Positions 42,714 through 51,958 of a stretch of DNA of 64,000 nucleotides are shown here, one piece after another (within the stretch, counting starts at the first letter, position 1; the number at the start of each line of letters is the position of its first letter). The stretch lies in NCBI RefSeq assembly GCF_032393985.1, contig NZ_CP135918.1, positions 6,883,724 through 6,947,723 of the forward strand, in the 5' to 3' direction. A model generated the notes under the pieces. The model was not told the DNA's origin and ran no database searches. It saw nothing but the letters and a program-made list of their open reading frames with translations. The translations under genes were made by a program, and so were the position numbers. Source of the stretch: Fischerella sp. JS2 (GTDB lineage: Bacteria > Cyanobacteriota > Cyanobacteriia > Cyanobacteriales > Nostocaceae).

Positions 42714-45644
42714 CTACTTGACTTTAAATTGCCCAATACTCTCCTGTAACAATTGTGCTACTTGACGCAATTGTTCAAACGATGATAAGACCTGATTAGC
42801 TTGTGTTGAGGTTTGATTGGCGATTAAGGCAACATCTTGCATAGTTCGGGTAACAGCTTCGGAGGTTTGAGATTGAGAAATCGTTGCCTGAGAGATCGTG
42901 GTAACGCGTTGGCTAATTTCAGAACTGACTGCTGTAATTTGATTTAAGCTTTGGCGAGTGTCGTCTATGAGCTTGGTTCCTGTTACAACCTGTTCTGTTC
43001 CCAATTCCATCGCTGTAATCACTTCCCTCGTTTCTGCCTGAATGGTGAGAACTAATTGTCTAATTTCTTCTGTCGCTTCTGCGGATTGTCGTGCCAAGGT
43101 TCGTATCTCCTCAGCAATCATGGAAAAACCTCTGCCTTCTGAACCAGCACGAGATGCCTCCACCGAAGCATTGATTGCCAGAATATTGGTTCGAGCAGCA
43201 AAAGCACTAATGAGTTCAACGGCTTTAGAAATTCTTTGGGAAGACTCTCCCAGATATTTTACCTTCTTAGCAGCCTCTGCAACCGTTGTCCGGATTGCCT
43301 GCATTCCGTCCACCGTTTGGTTCATGACAGCATCTCCTTCTGCCACAGTCTGATCTGCGAGTTTCACAGCCTCTTCTGCCTGTGCTGCATTGGCAGCAAC
43401 TTCTCGGGCAGCGTTCGCCATTGCTGTCACCAATTCTAAGGCGGCGCTCACTTCCTCTGCTTGCCGTAATGCTTCTACTGACAAAGATTGCACGGAGAGA
43501 TCATTGGTGTTTGTTGTCACAACTACTTGATTAGTTGCTTTTTGCACCTGAAGTACTATTTTCCGTAAGCTAGCCACAGTAGCATTGTAAACATCTGCAA
43601 TTGTACCAATCTCATCATCTGTTACCTTCGCCCGAACCATTAAATTCCCTCGACTGATTGGGTCTACTTCCGTAAGCAGTTCTATTGCCCGTTTTTGCAG
43701 CCTTTCTTTGAGCTGACGCTGTTCTTCTGCTAAGCGGATTGTTCGCTCTAACAATTCGACTCGGTTGATCGAAAGCCCAAGTTCATTGCTTAAGCGTTTG
43801 AGGAAATTGATTTCAAACTCGTGCCAATGGCGAGAACTTGAGCAGTTATGAGCAATCAATAACCCGAAAATTTCATCACCACTGAGAATGGGAATTACTA
43901 AACTTGCTTTGACTTGTAACTGTTTTAGTAACTTGAGATGTTCGAGATGAAACCCTGCTTGGGAGATGTCATTTTCGACCAAAACTCGGCCTTGATAGTA
44001 GGCATCACGGACTACTTGGGGAATGCAGGAATCATTGACATTAAGCTCAAGAGCGCTTGACCATTTTGCTGCCACAGATTCTGAGATAATGCCTCCGCTT
44101 GAGCCAGCATCAAAGCGATAAATCACCAGCCGATCTAGTTGCAGGAGATTTCGTGTTCCCTCAAGGGTCTGATCAAAAATATTTTGCAGATCCGGTGTTC
44201 GTAATGCTCCAGACCCTTGTGCTGTCATCAGTAACCGCTCCTGTGCTGCTTCCAACGCTTGTGCCCCTGAAGTCTCCTGCAACTGTTGTGCCATCTGGTT
44301 GATGTTGTTTGCCAATGAAGCAATTTCATCTGTCCCCTGAAAATGCAGGCGAGTTCCCAACGCTCCTTGACCAATTTTTTCGACTGCCGTTGCCGCTACT
44401 AAAATCGGACGAATTGCTCGGTTCGCTACAATCGCTGCGATCGCAGCCACTAATAAAGCGGTGATACTAGTTCCAATTGACAGCGTCAGCAGGAATTGTC
44501 GTTGTGCGGCGAACGCAGTATCTGTATCAACAGAAACAATCGCTCGCCAATTCAGATTTGGCAACCCTCGAAGTTTTACAGGAGGACTATAGCTGATCAG
44601 TTGCTCAGTCTTAGTTTTGGAATTGTAGGAGATAGTAGTGCTGACCTCATTGGCTGCCTGGAGGCGATTAAATAAAGGATAAATTTCTTGAGGAACAATT
44701 TTCTTGTATTCCTCTTGGCGCTCCGTTGTGCCTGTATTTGAAGGATCAAATGTTACTACTCTTGTGCCTTCAGTAGAGCCTTCAGGACCTAGAAAAACCT
44801 CGTTAGAAGCATTAATCAGGTAATACTGTGTTCCTTGAGTTCCATAATTTCGCAGTACTTCATCCAGAAATTCCATCGGCACACGGGCCCGGATGAACCC
44901 AATGGGTCGGTCTGTAGCTTTATCTTTAATAATGGAAGCTGCATAAAGACAAAAAACCTTTGAGCTTTCCGAAATTCTTGGTTGGCTGATGCTTGCTCCG
45001 TTGTTTTTTAATGCTGCTTGAATATAATCTTGGTTAAGCTGGTTTCCAAGCAGGGAGCCTGCTGTTTGAGCAATTACATTTCCCTGTAAATCAAAAACTG
45101 CAATACTGTCATAGATGCCATAGCTATTCATGAGGCGCGTAAGAGCTGCTACTTGATCTTCGGCTGTCATTCGCGATCGCAACTGAGGATCAGTAAAAAC
45201 ATCTAGACTTGCCATTGCTTGAATATCATTAAAGCGTTGACGCATAAACAGGTTTGCTTTCTGTTGCAAGTCAATTACCTTCGCTTTCCCAAAAGCTTCT
45301 ACTTGCTGGGTAATTGACTGATTGGCAAAATAATAGGCAGTTCCCCCAATCGCTAACACTGGAATTGTACTCATTGCGATCGCAACATAGGTGGCTTTTG
45401 CTCTGACATTAACGTTTTGCCACCAGCGAACTAGCCGATCTCGCAGAGGCATCTGTAAGTTCTCGCTGCTCAAATTGTGTCGGTTTAACAGGGGCAGTTT
45501 AGAAGTTTTGCGTGATTGCAGGAGCTGTTTGTGATGTGGAAGAGCATCAGGGGAAGTTATATAGATCAAATCAGTACTCTGCTGATCTGTAACTTTGGAA
45601 GGTTGGTGTTTTTCAGGATCGGACTTGAATGGCTGTTGAACCAT
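42714..45644 (-). CDS. Methyl-accepting chemotaxis protein with Cache, HAMP and GAF domains
   Basis: The 976-residue protein has one membrane helix at about 83-105 and another at about 388-410, enclosing a periplasmic Cache-type domain. HAMP (about 410-460) and a GAF domain (about 480-640) follow, then a second HAMP-like linker and the MCP signalling domain (750-976; core AFAARTNILAINASVEASRA). The GAF is of the cyanobacteriochrome type, but the canonical bilin cysteine is replaced (HLEHLKLLKQLQ) while NDSCI resembles the second-cysteine (DXCF) site. It sits between CheW and CheA and should drive that kinase. Ligand unknown. Confidence 0.92.
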   Translation of the reverse strand: MVQQPFKSDPEKHQPSKVTDQQSTDLIYITSPDALPHHKQLLQSRKTSKLPLLNRHNLSSENLQMPLRDRLVRWWQNVNVRAKATYVAIAMSTIPVLAIGGTAYYFANQSITQQVEAFGKAKVIDLQQKANLFMRQRFNDIQAMASLDVFTDPQLRSRMTAEDQVAALTRLMNSYGIYDSIAVFDLQGNVIAQTAGSLLGNQLNQDYIQAALKNNGASISQPRISESSKVFCLYAASIIKDKATDRPIGFIRARVPMEFLDEVLRNYGTQGTQYYLINASNEVFLGPEGSTEGTRVVTFDPSNTGTTERQEEYKKIVPQEIYPLFNRLQAANEVSTTISYNSKTKTEQLISYSPPVKLRGLPNLNWRAIVSVDTDTAFAAQRQFLLTLSIGTSITALLVAAIAAIVANRAIRPILVAATAVEKIGQGALGTRLHFQGTDEIASLANNINQMAQQLQETSGAQALEAAQERLLMTAQGSGALRTPDLQNIFDQTLEGTRNLLQLDRLVIYRFDAGSSGGIISESVAAKWSSALELNVNDSCIPQVVRDAYYQGRVLVENDISQAGFHLEHLKLLKQLQVKASLVIPILSGDEIFGLLIAHNCSSSRHWHEFEINFLKRLSNELGLSINRVELLERTIRLAEEQRQLKERLQKRAIELLTEVDPISRGNLMVRAKVTDDEIGTIADVYNATVASLRKIVLQVQKATNQVVVTTNTNDLSVQSLSVEALRQAEEVSAALELVTAMANAAREVAANAAQAEEAVKLADQTVAEGDAVMNQTVDGMQAIRTTVAEAAKKVKYLGESSQRISKAVELISAFAARTNILAINASVEASRAGSEGRGFSMIAEEIRTLARQSAEATEEIRQLVLTIQAETREVITAMELGTEQVVTGTKLIDDTRQSLNQITAVSSEISQRVTTISQATISQSQTSEAVTRTMQDVALIANQTSTQANQVLSSFEQLRQVAQLLQESIGQFKVK

Positions 45645-45759
45645 AATTACACATTGTTAATTAGTTGGAAAAAATTAAACTTGTTAGTGGAAATAGGGAA
45701 CACGCAATAGTAAACAAGAAAACAATGTGTGTAATTAATTCTGTGTGAGTACCTATTTA

Positions 45760-46347
45760 CTATCTGGGCATGGCTTGCAAAATGGCAGAACCATCTAAAA
45801 CTGCTAACATCACATCATTCGATTTCCACCAATATCCGCGCAAAAATTGTTTTAGCTTAGGATTTAGCGTGAAGTTTGGCGGGCATTGAATGGCTTGCCA
45901 GTCACACCATTCAATATCTTCGACTCGATCAACGACTAGTCCTAGCGTTTGATTTTTAGGCTGAGTCTGTGTGGACGGATCATCTGCCACTTGTAACACG
46001 ATCGCCTCATACACTGAAGAACTAGTGACCTGCTCATACCAAGGAGTAAGCCCGCACAAGTGCCCAAGGTCGACCATCCACAGAACTTCACCCCGCCAGT
46101 TATAAACTCCTATTACCCAAGGCGGCATATGAGGAATCGGCACAATTGTACCCATCGCAATTGTCAGCGCCTCTGCTACCTGTTGAATGGGTAACAGAGC
46201 CGTCATGTCTTGCACAACATGTAGCCGCAAAAATTGCTCACTCTGAGCTGACACTGATACTAGTGCAGTTTCTTGCTTATTTTCAGGGTATGGGCTAGAG
46301 TTTCCCAGAAATGAAGAGTTAGTCATGGAAGTTGCTTCAGGCATCAC
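45760..46347 (-). CDS. CheW-like adaptor
   Basis: The 195-residue protein has a CheW domain from about residue 45: VPIPHMPPWVIGVYNWRGEV, LWMVDLGHLCGL, LGLVVDRVEDIEW. It couples the MCP to the CheA kinase. The start at 46347 overlaps the CheY stop by 11 bp, pointing to translational coupling; MTNSSF at a later ATG is an alternative. No other domain is present. It lies upstream of the MCP gene in the operon. Confidence 0.9.
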   Translation of the reverse strand: MMPEATSMTNSSFLGNSSPYPENKQETALVSVSAQSEQFLRLHVVQDMTALLPIQQVAEALTIAMGTIVPIPHMPPWVIGVYNWRGEVLWMVDLGHLCGLTPWYEQVTSSSVYEAIVLQVADDPSTQTQPKNQTLGLVVDRVEDIEWCDWQAIQCPPNFTLNPKLKQFLRGYWWKSNDVMLAVLDGSAILQAMPR

Positions 46348-46711
46348 TACTTTTGATCAACTGTTTAATTGTGCGTACCAGTTCTTCTTGATCGATTGGT
46401 TTCGTTAAGTAAGCAGATGCTCCTTGCTTCATGCCCCAAAATTTATCCATTTCGCCTCCTTTAGTGGAACATAAGACGATTGGAATATTATTCGTATCAG
46501 CGTTCCCCTTGACTTCACGACAAACCTCAAATCCACTACAGCCAGGTAGAACAACATCCAGAAGGATGACATCTGGCTTGTAGCGGCTAATAGTGGCAAT
46601 GGCTTCTTCTCCTGTTTGGGCAATTATGACGTCGATTCCCCCTTTTTGAAGACAGCCAATTAATATTTGCATATCCGTTAATGAATCCTCAACAATTAGC
46701 ACGGTTCCCAT
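46337..46711 (-). CDS. CheY/PilH-type response regulator
   Basis: This 124-residue single receiver domain has acidic pair E8-D9, phospho-acceptor D52 in VILLDVVLPG, and Lys104 in YLTKP. It is the first gene of the operon and overlaps the CheW gene by 11 bp. It should be phosphorylated by the CheA-like kinase. The CSTKGGEMDKFWGMKQG segment is typical of the PilH/PixH class. The operon promoter must lie in the 900 bp upstream. Confidence 0.92.
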   Translation of the reverse strand: MGTVLIVEDSLTDMQILIGCLQKGGIDVIIAQTGEEAIATISRYKPDVILLDVVLPGCSGFEVCREVKGNADTNNIPIVLCSTKGGEMDKFWGMKQGASAYLTKPIDQEELVRTIKQLIKSSDA

Positions 46712-47615
46712 AGCTTTACACAGAATAAATATATAAGGTCAATTGCTGAATGGTTACTAGCACTAGAGAAGCCGTATACTGCTCTAAATGCTTTTGGGGC
46801 ATGTTAAGTACAGCATCAGCATCTAAGGCCTACTGAGAAAATCTGAGACTCCAACATAAATTAAAGTGGTGATATACGCGGAACCACTGTTGCCTATCAA
46901 AATAAAGATTAAAACATTATGAAAACATGCAATAACTTGTTTAAATTTGAGCAACAGAGCTTTAAGCTGACACGCACTCAAACGTATGATGACCCAAATA
47001 AAGTAGTTCCTTTACGAACTAAAGTTGTTCAACACGACAGTTTAAACCCGCTACCATAACTCATAAGTCTTAGTGGGTATAATTGACTGCTTTAGGTATT
47101 ACCAAGTCTAGGAAGACTAAATTTGGCTTTCGTGTTGGTAGCACCCCAATTAACCATATGGGTCATCCACACCTATGAATTAATACCCAGCAATAATAGT
47201 AATGTTTTCATCGTGCGGAAGACCGACAACCTCTATATGATCATTATGCGTCAAGTCTCTTTTGAGCACAGGAAGTTTTCATGTTTAGCTAAATCTTTAG
47301 ATTAGCTTTATATAAAAATAAAAAAATTATTCAACTTATTTAGAATTTTCATGTTGACAAAGGTAAACCTATATGAATATATAGGTTGCCGTTGCAAAAA
47401 CTTGTTGAAGAAGTAGATTAGCATAGCTTTAACGCTCTTACTGGCGTTTGAGTTGATAAAGCTAGGGAATAGCAAAACTGGTACAGTCTAAATTTTGCGA
47501 ATTTCCGTGCAATGATGTCCTTTCCCAATGCGTTTGTCATAACTGAAATCAATCTCTGAAAAATTATCTGCTTTAGCTGTTTCAAACCATTCCTGCATAA
47601 CTGATAGAAAACAAA
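46712..47615. other. Long intergenic region upstream of the chemotaxis operon and mrp
   Basis: About 900 AT-rich bases between divergent genes. A 46-codon frame at 46919-47059 (MKTCNNLFKFEQQ) has no clear ribosome site and is only a weak candidate. The last 250 bp contain a protein-like minus-strand frame (GLKQLKQIIFQRLISVMTNA) that may be an old transposase remnant, not identified. No RNA gene recognised. Confidence 0.35.
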
Positions 47616-48632
47616 ATGCAACCAAATTCCGATTCCCGTCAACAAGAAGTAATCCAACTCCTCAAACAAGTCATCGAACCTACTCTCAAAAATGACATAG
47701 TGAATTTGGGAATGGTGAGAAACCTACGTATAGTCGATGACTATATTTATCTACGCTTATATATTGGTTGCCATCAGCATCAATTACAAGCAGAAATTCA
47801 ATCTGTACTATCATCTATATCTTGGTGTAAAAAAAATTACATTCAAATCTGCACAATTCCCGGTGTCAAAACAACTCTAGCAATTTCTAGCGGTAAAGGT
47901 GGTGTAGGCAAATCTACAACAGCCGTGAATATAGCTGCAGCTTTAAAGTTACAAGGTGCTAAAGTTGGTTTACTTGATGCTGATGTTTACGGTCCGAATG
48001 TACCGCAAATGTTGGGTTTGGGACAAGCTGATATTCAAGTTATTCAAACTCCCACAGGCGAGAAGTTTTTGCCGCTAGAAGTTCAAGGAATTAAACTCAT
48101 GTCAGTGGGTTTACTGACAGAAGCAAATCGTCCTTTGGCATGGCGCGGACCAGTGTTGCACAAAATTATTACTCAATTTTTGCAAGATGTAGAATGGGGC
48201 GAATTAGATTATTTGTTGATTGATTTACCGCCAGGAACAGGTGATGCTCAAATTACAATCATTCAAGAAAGTCCTATTTGTGGGGTAATTTTAGTGACGA
48301 CTCCCCAACAAGTTGTGATCGCAGATGTGCGACGGAATATTTATATGTTTCGCCAGGTGGGTGTTCCTATCCTGGGTATTATTGAAAATATGAGCTATTT
48401 AATATGTGGTGACTGTGGTTCACATACACCAATTTTTGGTAGTGGTGGCGGTGAACTACTTGCAGCAGAATTACAAGCGCCTCTACTAGGGCAAATTCCC
48501 ATTGATTCCCGCATTTGTAGCGGTGGTGATACTGGATACCCAATAGCAATAACTGATCGCACTTCGCTAGCAAGTAAAGTTTTTGTACAAATTGCTGTTG
48601 CGCTAAATGCTACTTTTAGCAGGTGCAGTTGA
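47616..48632 (+). CDS. mrp: Mrp/NBP35 family Fe-S cluster carrier ATPase
   Basis: The 338-residue protein has an N-terminal MIP18/DUF59-like domain (1-70), then a deviant Walker A (SSGKGGVGKST, 91-101). DADVYGPNVPQMLG, DYLLIDLPPGTGDAQ and the C-terminal ICGDCGSHTPIFG with a CxxC follow. Family members bind and transfer [4Fe-4S] clusters in the cytoplasm with ATP. The second set of motifs is complete, so it should be functional. It is monocistronic by context. Confidence 0.92.
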   Translation: MQPNSDSRQQEVIQLLKQVIEPTLKNDIVNLGMVRNLRIVDDYIYLRLYIGCHQHQLQAEIQSVLSSISWCKKNYIQICTIPGVKTTLAISSGKGGVGKSTTAVNIAAALKLQGAKVGLLDADVYGPNVPQMLGLGQADIQVIQTPTGEKFLPLEVQGIKLMSVGLLTEANRPLAWRGPVLHKIITQFLQDVEWGELDYLLIDLPPGTGDAQITIIQESPICGVILVTTPQQVVIADVRRNIYMFRQVGVPILGIIENMSYLICGDCGSHTPIFGSGGGELLAAELQAPLLGQIPIDSRICSGGDTGYPIAITDRTSLASKVFVQIAVALNATFSRCS

Positions 48633-49065
48633 GAGCGAAAAATTTCAGGTTCTCGCGCCATTTTGATACTGATAGCGAAATGTTTCTTATACCAATTCTG
48701 TATGAAGATGCGCTAAATTATCAGCAAGAGTGCATTTGGTATCAGTGTGATAGGTTTGAGATTGGTCTTTGATACCACGAAAAAACCCAGTTTAAGCTTC
48801 TTCTTGCGGATGAGTAGAGGGGCTAACATCCGTAAAGATTACTTATAAACTAACTACAAACCTTGCCAAGAACCACAGCATGGTTTTGATAGAAGACTTG
48901 GAATAATTACTGTTTTGCTGCCCTTAGTTTGGGTCCAACGCTCCAGGCTGAATCCACACAAGCCTTGTAGCGCGCACAAACCAGGCGTATACTTTATGCT
49001 AACCCGAAAGACGAAACCACCCATCATCCGAACTGACAAATGGGGATTATCCTTGGAGAAAAACA
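48633..49065. other. Intergenic region with an unexplained conserved-looking block
   Basis: About 430 bases. Positions about 48860-49060 are less AT-rich than the flanks, and the minus strand is open for 70 codons (a segment reads TPGLCALQGLCGFSLERWTQ), but no family is recognised. It might be a structured RNA or a gene remnant. A GGAGAAAAACA ribosome site precedes the next gene. Confidence 0.3.
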
Positions 49066-49476
49066 ATGAATGTTGAGCAGACTGTTTTAGAAGTTTCAGG
49101 AGTAGAAATCACCAAGGCTATCTTGGTGGATTTACAAAAACTCCAACAATACTCTGGAGAACCAATGGCGGCTGTCTATGCTGATGACTTGCTGCGAAAA
49201 ATGCGCTTGCTGCGCGATCAATTATCTTTTGACCCTTATACAGAAGTATTAATGGCACTGCATGATGCACTTGCATACTCTAACCGTTGGATTGACTATA
49301 ATGCCAGTCAATATCAGGGAATTTGTGACTTACTTACATCCCTAGTGAATCAGGAAACAATCAGCAATTCGGAAGTTGAAGACTCAATTTTAACTCTAGA
49401 AAATTTAGGCTTTGAGACTCTACCGTTTGGGGTAAAAATTGACGATAGCCTCGATAGAGATTCAGACGAGGAATGA
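49066..49476 (+). CDS. Hypothetical protein, possible first gene of a two-gene module
   Basis: The 136-residue protein is soluble, mostly helical and acidic (IDDSLDRDSDEE at the end). It starts MNVEQTVLEVSGVEITKAIL with a good ribosome site. It is not recognised. The next gene starts 6 bp after its stop, a spacing typical of paired genes such as toxin-antitoxin modules. The pair is broken because the second gene is degenerate. Confidence 0.6.
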   Translation: MNVEQTVLEVSGVEITKAILVDLQKLQQYSGEPMAAVYADDLLRKMRLLRDQLSFDPYTEVLMALHDALAYSNRWIDYNASQYQGICDLLTSLVNQETISNSEVEDSILTLENLGFETLPFGVKIDDSLDRDSDEE

Positions 49477-49482
49477 CACAAA

Positions 49483-49829
49483 ATGGAGGAGCAGTCCGGA
49501 CAAGAACACTTTTTAGAAACCTCAGTTCTACGTTCTCTACTACTTGGTACGCAAGCTTATAAGCAGTATTTTGAAACTCAATTTGCTGACCAACCGCTTT
49601 ATATCTCCAACTACATTCAAATGGAAATGAAGCTCTCTCTATCTTGGCAATTTATATTAAACGTTTTGAACTAATTCTGAGAAGAAAATTTAACAATATC
49701 AACAATGATTCAACTGCCTGCACCCGCGCTACTGTACCCCTTACAATTGACTTAAAAAATTCGGCAGGGAAAAGCATTGTTGGTTTATTTATCACTTTTA
49801 ATAAACGCTTAATTTCGCGCTCAATCTGA
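49483..49829 (+). pseudogene. Degenerate partner gene, possibly PIN-like
   Basis: The first frame (49483-49674) reads HFLETSVLRSLLLGTQAYKQ, YFETQFADQPLYISNYIQME and then loses sense. A second frame (about 49633-49829) continues with KRFELILRRKFNNINNDSTA and CTRATVPLTIDLKN. They look like the start and a later part of one protein joined by an internal deletion and a frameshift. LETSVLR recalls the start of PIN nucleases, but the key Asp would be Glu; that link is weak. Confidence 0.45.
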
Positions 49830-50004
49830 GGCTATTTTGGTAAGTATTTCTTGACTTTACAACCATTAAGCAACAACTCGATGAGTGGTTTTTCGTCAAC
49901 TTTTATGTCATTTAGTTGATACATTTTTTGGTTTAGTAAATAAAAAACCAATTTTACCATCGAGTGTTTACGGGAGTGCTGATGACAAGTCGAGATATTA
50001 GGGT

Positions 50005-50166
50005 GCAGGTAGTGACTTTAGGTTCCAAGGACAGTGGTTGGAGTCGGAAAGTGGATTGTATCATTTTAGAGCTAGGAATTATGATCCTGCAACGGGGTTG
50101 TTCATCAGTCGTGACCCGGTAGATATTATTGCAACTGCACCGGAGAGTTTTAATACCTATAGTTAA
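50005..50166 (+). pseudogene. RHS-repeat core fragment
   Basis: The frame reads FQGQWLESESGLYHFRARNY, DPATGLFISRDPVD and ends PESFNTYS-stop. This is the RHS-associated core motif that precedes the variable toxin tip in RHS/polymorphic toxins. Everything upstream and the tip are lost. An ankyrin-repeat sequence follows at once, so the two were joined by a deletion. Confidence 0.75.
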
Positions 50167-50598
50167 GTTATTGTTGAAGCATGGAGCTAATATAAACTGC
50201 AAAACAGAAGATGAGCAGAAAACCCCATTAATTGCAGCAACGGAAGGAACGAGCCTTACAAAGTATGCAAAATTTACCTCAGTTACAACAGATGAAAATC
50301 AGATTGCTGTAATTAAACTTTTACTTGAGGGGGTGCAGATGTTAATGCAAAAACAAATGAAGGTAGAAATGCACTCATGGCAGCTGCTAATGCTGGTAGT
50401 ATAAACGCCGTTCAATTATTAATTGAACATGGTGCAAATATTGATATCAAGGATAATAGGGAAGATACAGCTTTAAGTCTTGCAAAACAAGCAGGACATA
50501 CGGATATTGTTCAACTTCTCCAAAAAGCAGGAGCAAAAGAAGATTCAAATAAAATATTCAAGCGCGATCGCACTTTCAATTACTCTGCTGGCTATTAG
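50167..50598 (+). pseudogene. Ankyrin-repeat protein, frameshifted
   Basis: Two frames together give ankyrin repeats: VKLLLKHGANINCKTEDEQK, IAVIKLLLEG, then after a shift near 50335 ADVNAKTNEGRNALMAAANA, INAVQLLIEHGANIDIKDNR and DIVQLLQKAGAKE. The 5' end is fused to the RHS fragment. Ankyrin proteins next to RHS genes are often immunity proteins; here the gene is broken. Confidence 0.7.
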
Positions 50599-50728
50599 TT
50601 AGATACTGTTAGTAAAGCGGGTAAAATGGAAAATTATGATTATAATATTTTTTAATTATTAACCAAGTAACTTTTACTCATTCCATCTAACCAACACTCC
50701 ATCTGCCGCCATCAATCCCCTAATTCTA

Positions 50729-51067
50729 ATGAACGAAAATGTAATTGGTGATCAAAGAACATTTGCCATTGAATATTCGATATTAATGGTCGATCCATCT
50801 CGACCTCTTGGTTATTGCCAAATTTGGCCCGGAGGAAATTTTCTGGGTGGAATAAAAGGCGAAATTTATTTGACTAGAGTATGTCAACTTCTCGAAAGCG
50901 TAACCTCAATTAAGAATAAACTTTTTCTTGAGGAGTATCAGCAGTGCAGAACTGCCAGCAGACATAAAAGAATAAGCAATTATGTATCTGAGTGTTGCAA
51001 TTTTTGCCACACTCAAAGCACAACCGAACAAAACACTAGTTGCAACCAACCTTGGAGGTATGGCTGA
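50729..51067 (+). CDS. Possible Imm42-like immunity protein (damaged C-terminus)
   Basis: The first 55 residues (VIGDQRTFAIEYSILMVDPS, RPLGYCQIWPGGNFLGGIKG) resemble small immunity proteins of the Imm42 type (GDxxxFAIE start, then a glycine-rich strand). After about residue 70 the frame seems to shift; the alternative frame ends SAELPADIKE-stop near 50975. Its place behind RHS and ankyrin pieces fits an orphan immunity gene. The family call is tentative. Confidence 0.35.
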   Translation: MNENVIGDQRTFAIEYSILMVDPSRPLGYCQIWPGGNFLGGIKGEIYLTRVCQLLESVTSIKNKLFLEEYQQCRTASRHKRISNYVSECCNFCHTQSTTEQNTSCNQPWRYG

Positions 51068-51206
51068 AACCTTACTAAATGCCTGCCAAAACGAAGCAAA
51101 AGCTAAGGCAGTTTGGGAGAAAGCAAAGCCCGTCTTGTTGAAAATAGCTGATTGGTTGGGTCAAGCAGTAATTATTAAGCTAAATCCCCTACTAATTCTC
51201 GTCTGA
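50982..51206 (+). CDS. Small hypothetical protein
   Basis: This 74-codon frame, MYLSVAIFATLKAQPNKTLV then GGMAETLLNACQNEAKAKAV and EKAKPVLLKIADWLGQ, looks like a helical soluble protein. It overlaps the damaged immunity-like frame and runs into an IS701-like remnant. It may be a small gene or part of a broken one. Not recognised. Confidence 0.35.
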   Translation: MYLSVAIFATLKAQPNKTLVATNLGGMAETLLNACQNEAKAKAVWEKAKPVLLKIADWLGQAVIIKLNPLLILV

Positions 51207-51470
51207 CTACACTGGTTCATTATCGCTAAGCGGCGTTCATTGACCTCAGCATCTGACAGGGCGCTAAAGTTAAAAACTGGTGTAATTGATGATATTCTAC
51301 CCCTATGGCGTTCTCTGCGATTTGATATAAGATTTTTCGCTCACTTTTCCCCAATAATTCCCCTAAATAATGCCTAAACCTTTTTTTTGGGCTTTACGCG
51401 TAAACGCTTCATCAAACCGTTGACACTATCCTTCAAAACATGGTGGCATGGCTGCGGGGGTTGTCTCTTT
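51200..51470 (-). pseudogene. IS701-like transposase remnant
   Basis: The minus strand reads AMPPCFEG, a stop, then CQRFDEAFTRKAQKKG. After a frameshift it continues GKSERKILYQIAENAIGVEY, HQLHQFLTLAP and DAEVNERRLAIMNQC. This matches the N-terminal region of IS701-type DDE transposases. Stops and frameshifts show it is dead. Confidence 0.65.
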
Positions 51471-51958
51471 CATCGGGTGTTACTTGAACGTGAAAGCTAC
51501 TTTGGCTAAGCATTATACCTTATTTTTATTAAATTTTTTGTTTAAGTCCCGCTAAGACTAACAAGAACCTAACGAATCACTAACTACTAAAACTATTCCA
51601 AGGGATGTAGTTTGATAGCCCATCCTTGGCTATGCTTCTATGTAATTACCATTGCTTTCAACAGGGTGAATTATGGAAACCTAAGTACAACAACCAAGAT
51701 CGGTAAATAGTAATTCTTTAGATAGAATGCAATAAAAAAAAACAAATGGAGATCCTGCTGACCAGCAGTACCGCCGATGGTAAAGATCCTTTGTATTATT
51801 CACATCACTTTACAGTCTTAGTCATGCTCAAGTAGAAAAATGAATTTCTACTTGACTACTTTCTAGTTAAAAACCAGTACTCTTGAACCTTTCAAAAGTC
51901 ACCTCGTCAGTGCTTTTTGTGCTTTGTCGAGTCAACTTATTAATATCCATTTACTACC
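51471..51958. other. Intergenic region upstream of the HMA/ExoD pair
   Basis: About 490 AT-rich bases. It ends with one copy of a 31-bp direct repeat (51907-51937). No gene, RNA or clear promoter was recognised. Confidence 0.4.
51907..51937. repeat. 31-bp direct repeat, left copy
   Basis: Starts TCAGTGCTTTTTGTGCTTTG. The right copy at 54214-54244 matches 28 of 31 bases, in the same orientation. The two copies enclose exactly the HMA/ExoD and HMA genes. Confidence 0.8.

Noticed and set aside
46919-47059. 46-codon frame starting MKTCNNLFKF
   Set aside because: No convincing ribosome site and no family; too weak to call.
47418-47669. Minus-strand frame overlapping the mrp start
   Set aside because: It overlaps the well-supported mrp start. 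Part of it could be a transposase remnant, but no family motif could be fixed.
49644-49829. Separate 61-codon gene starting at TTG
   Set aside because: Better explained as the out-of-frame continuation of the degenerate gene that starts at 49483.
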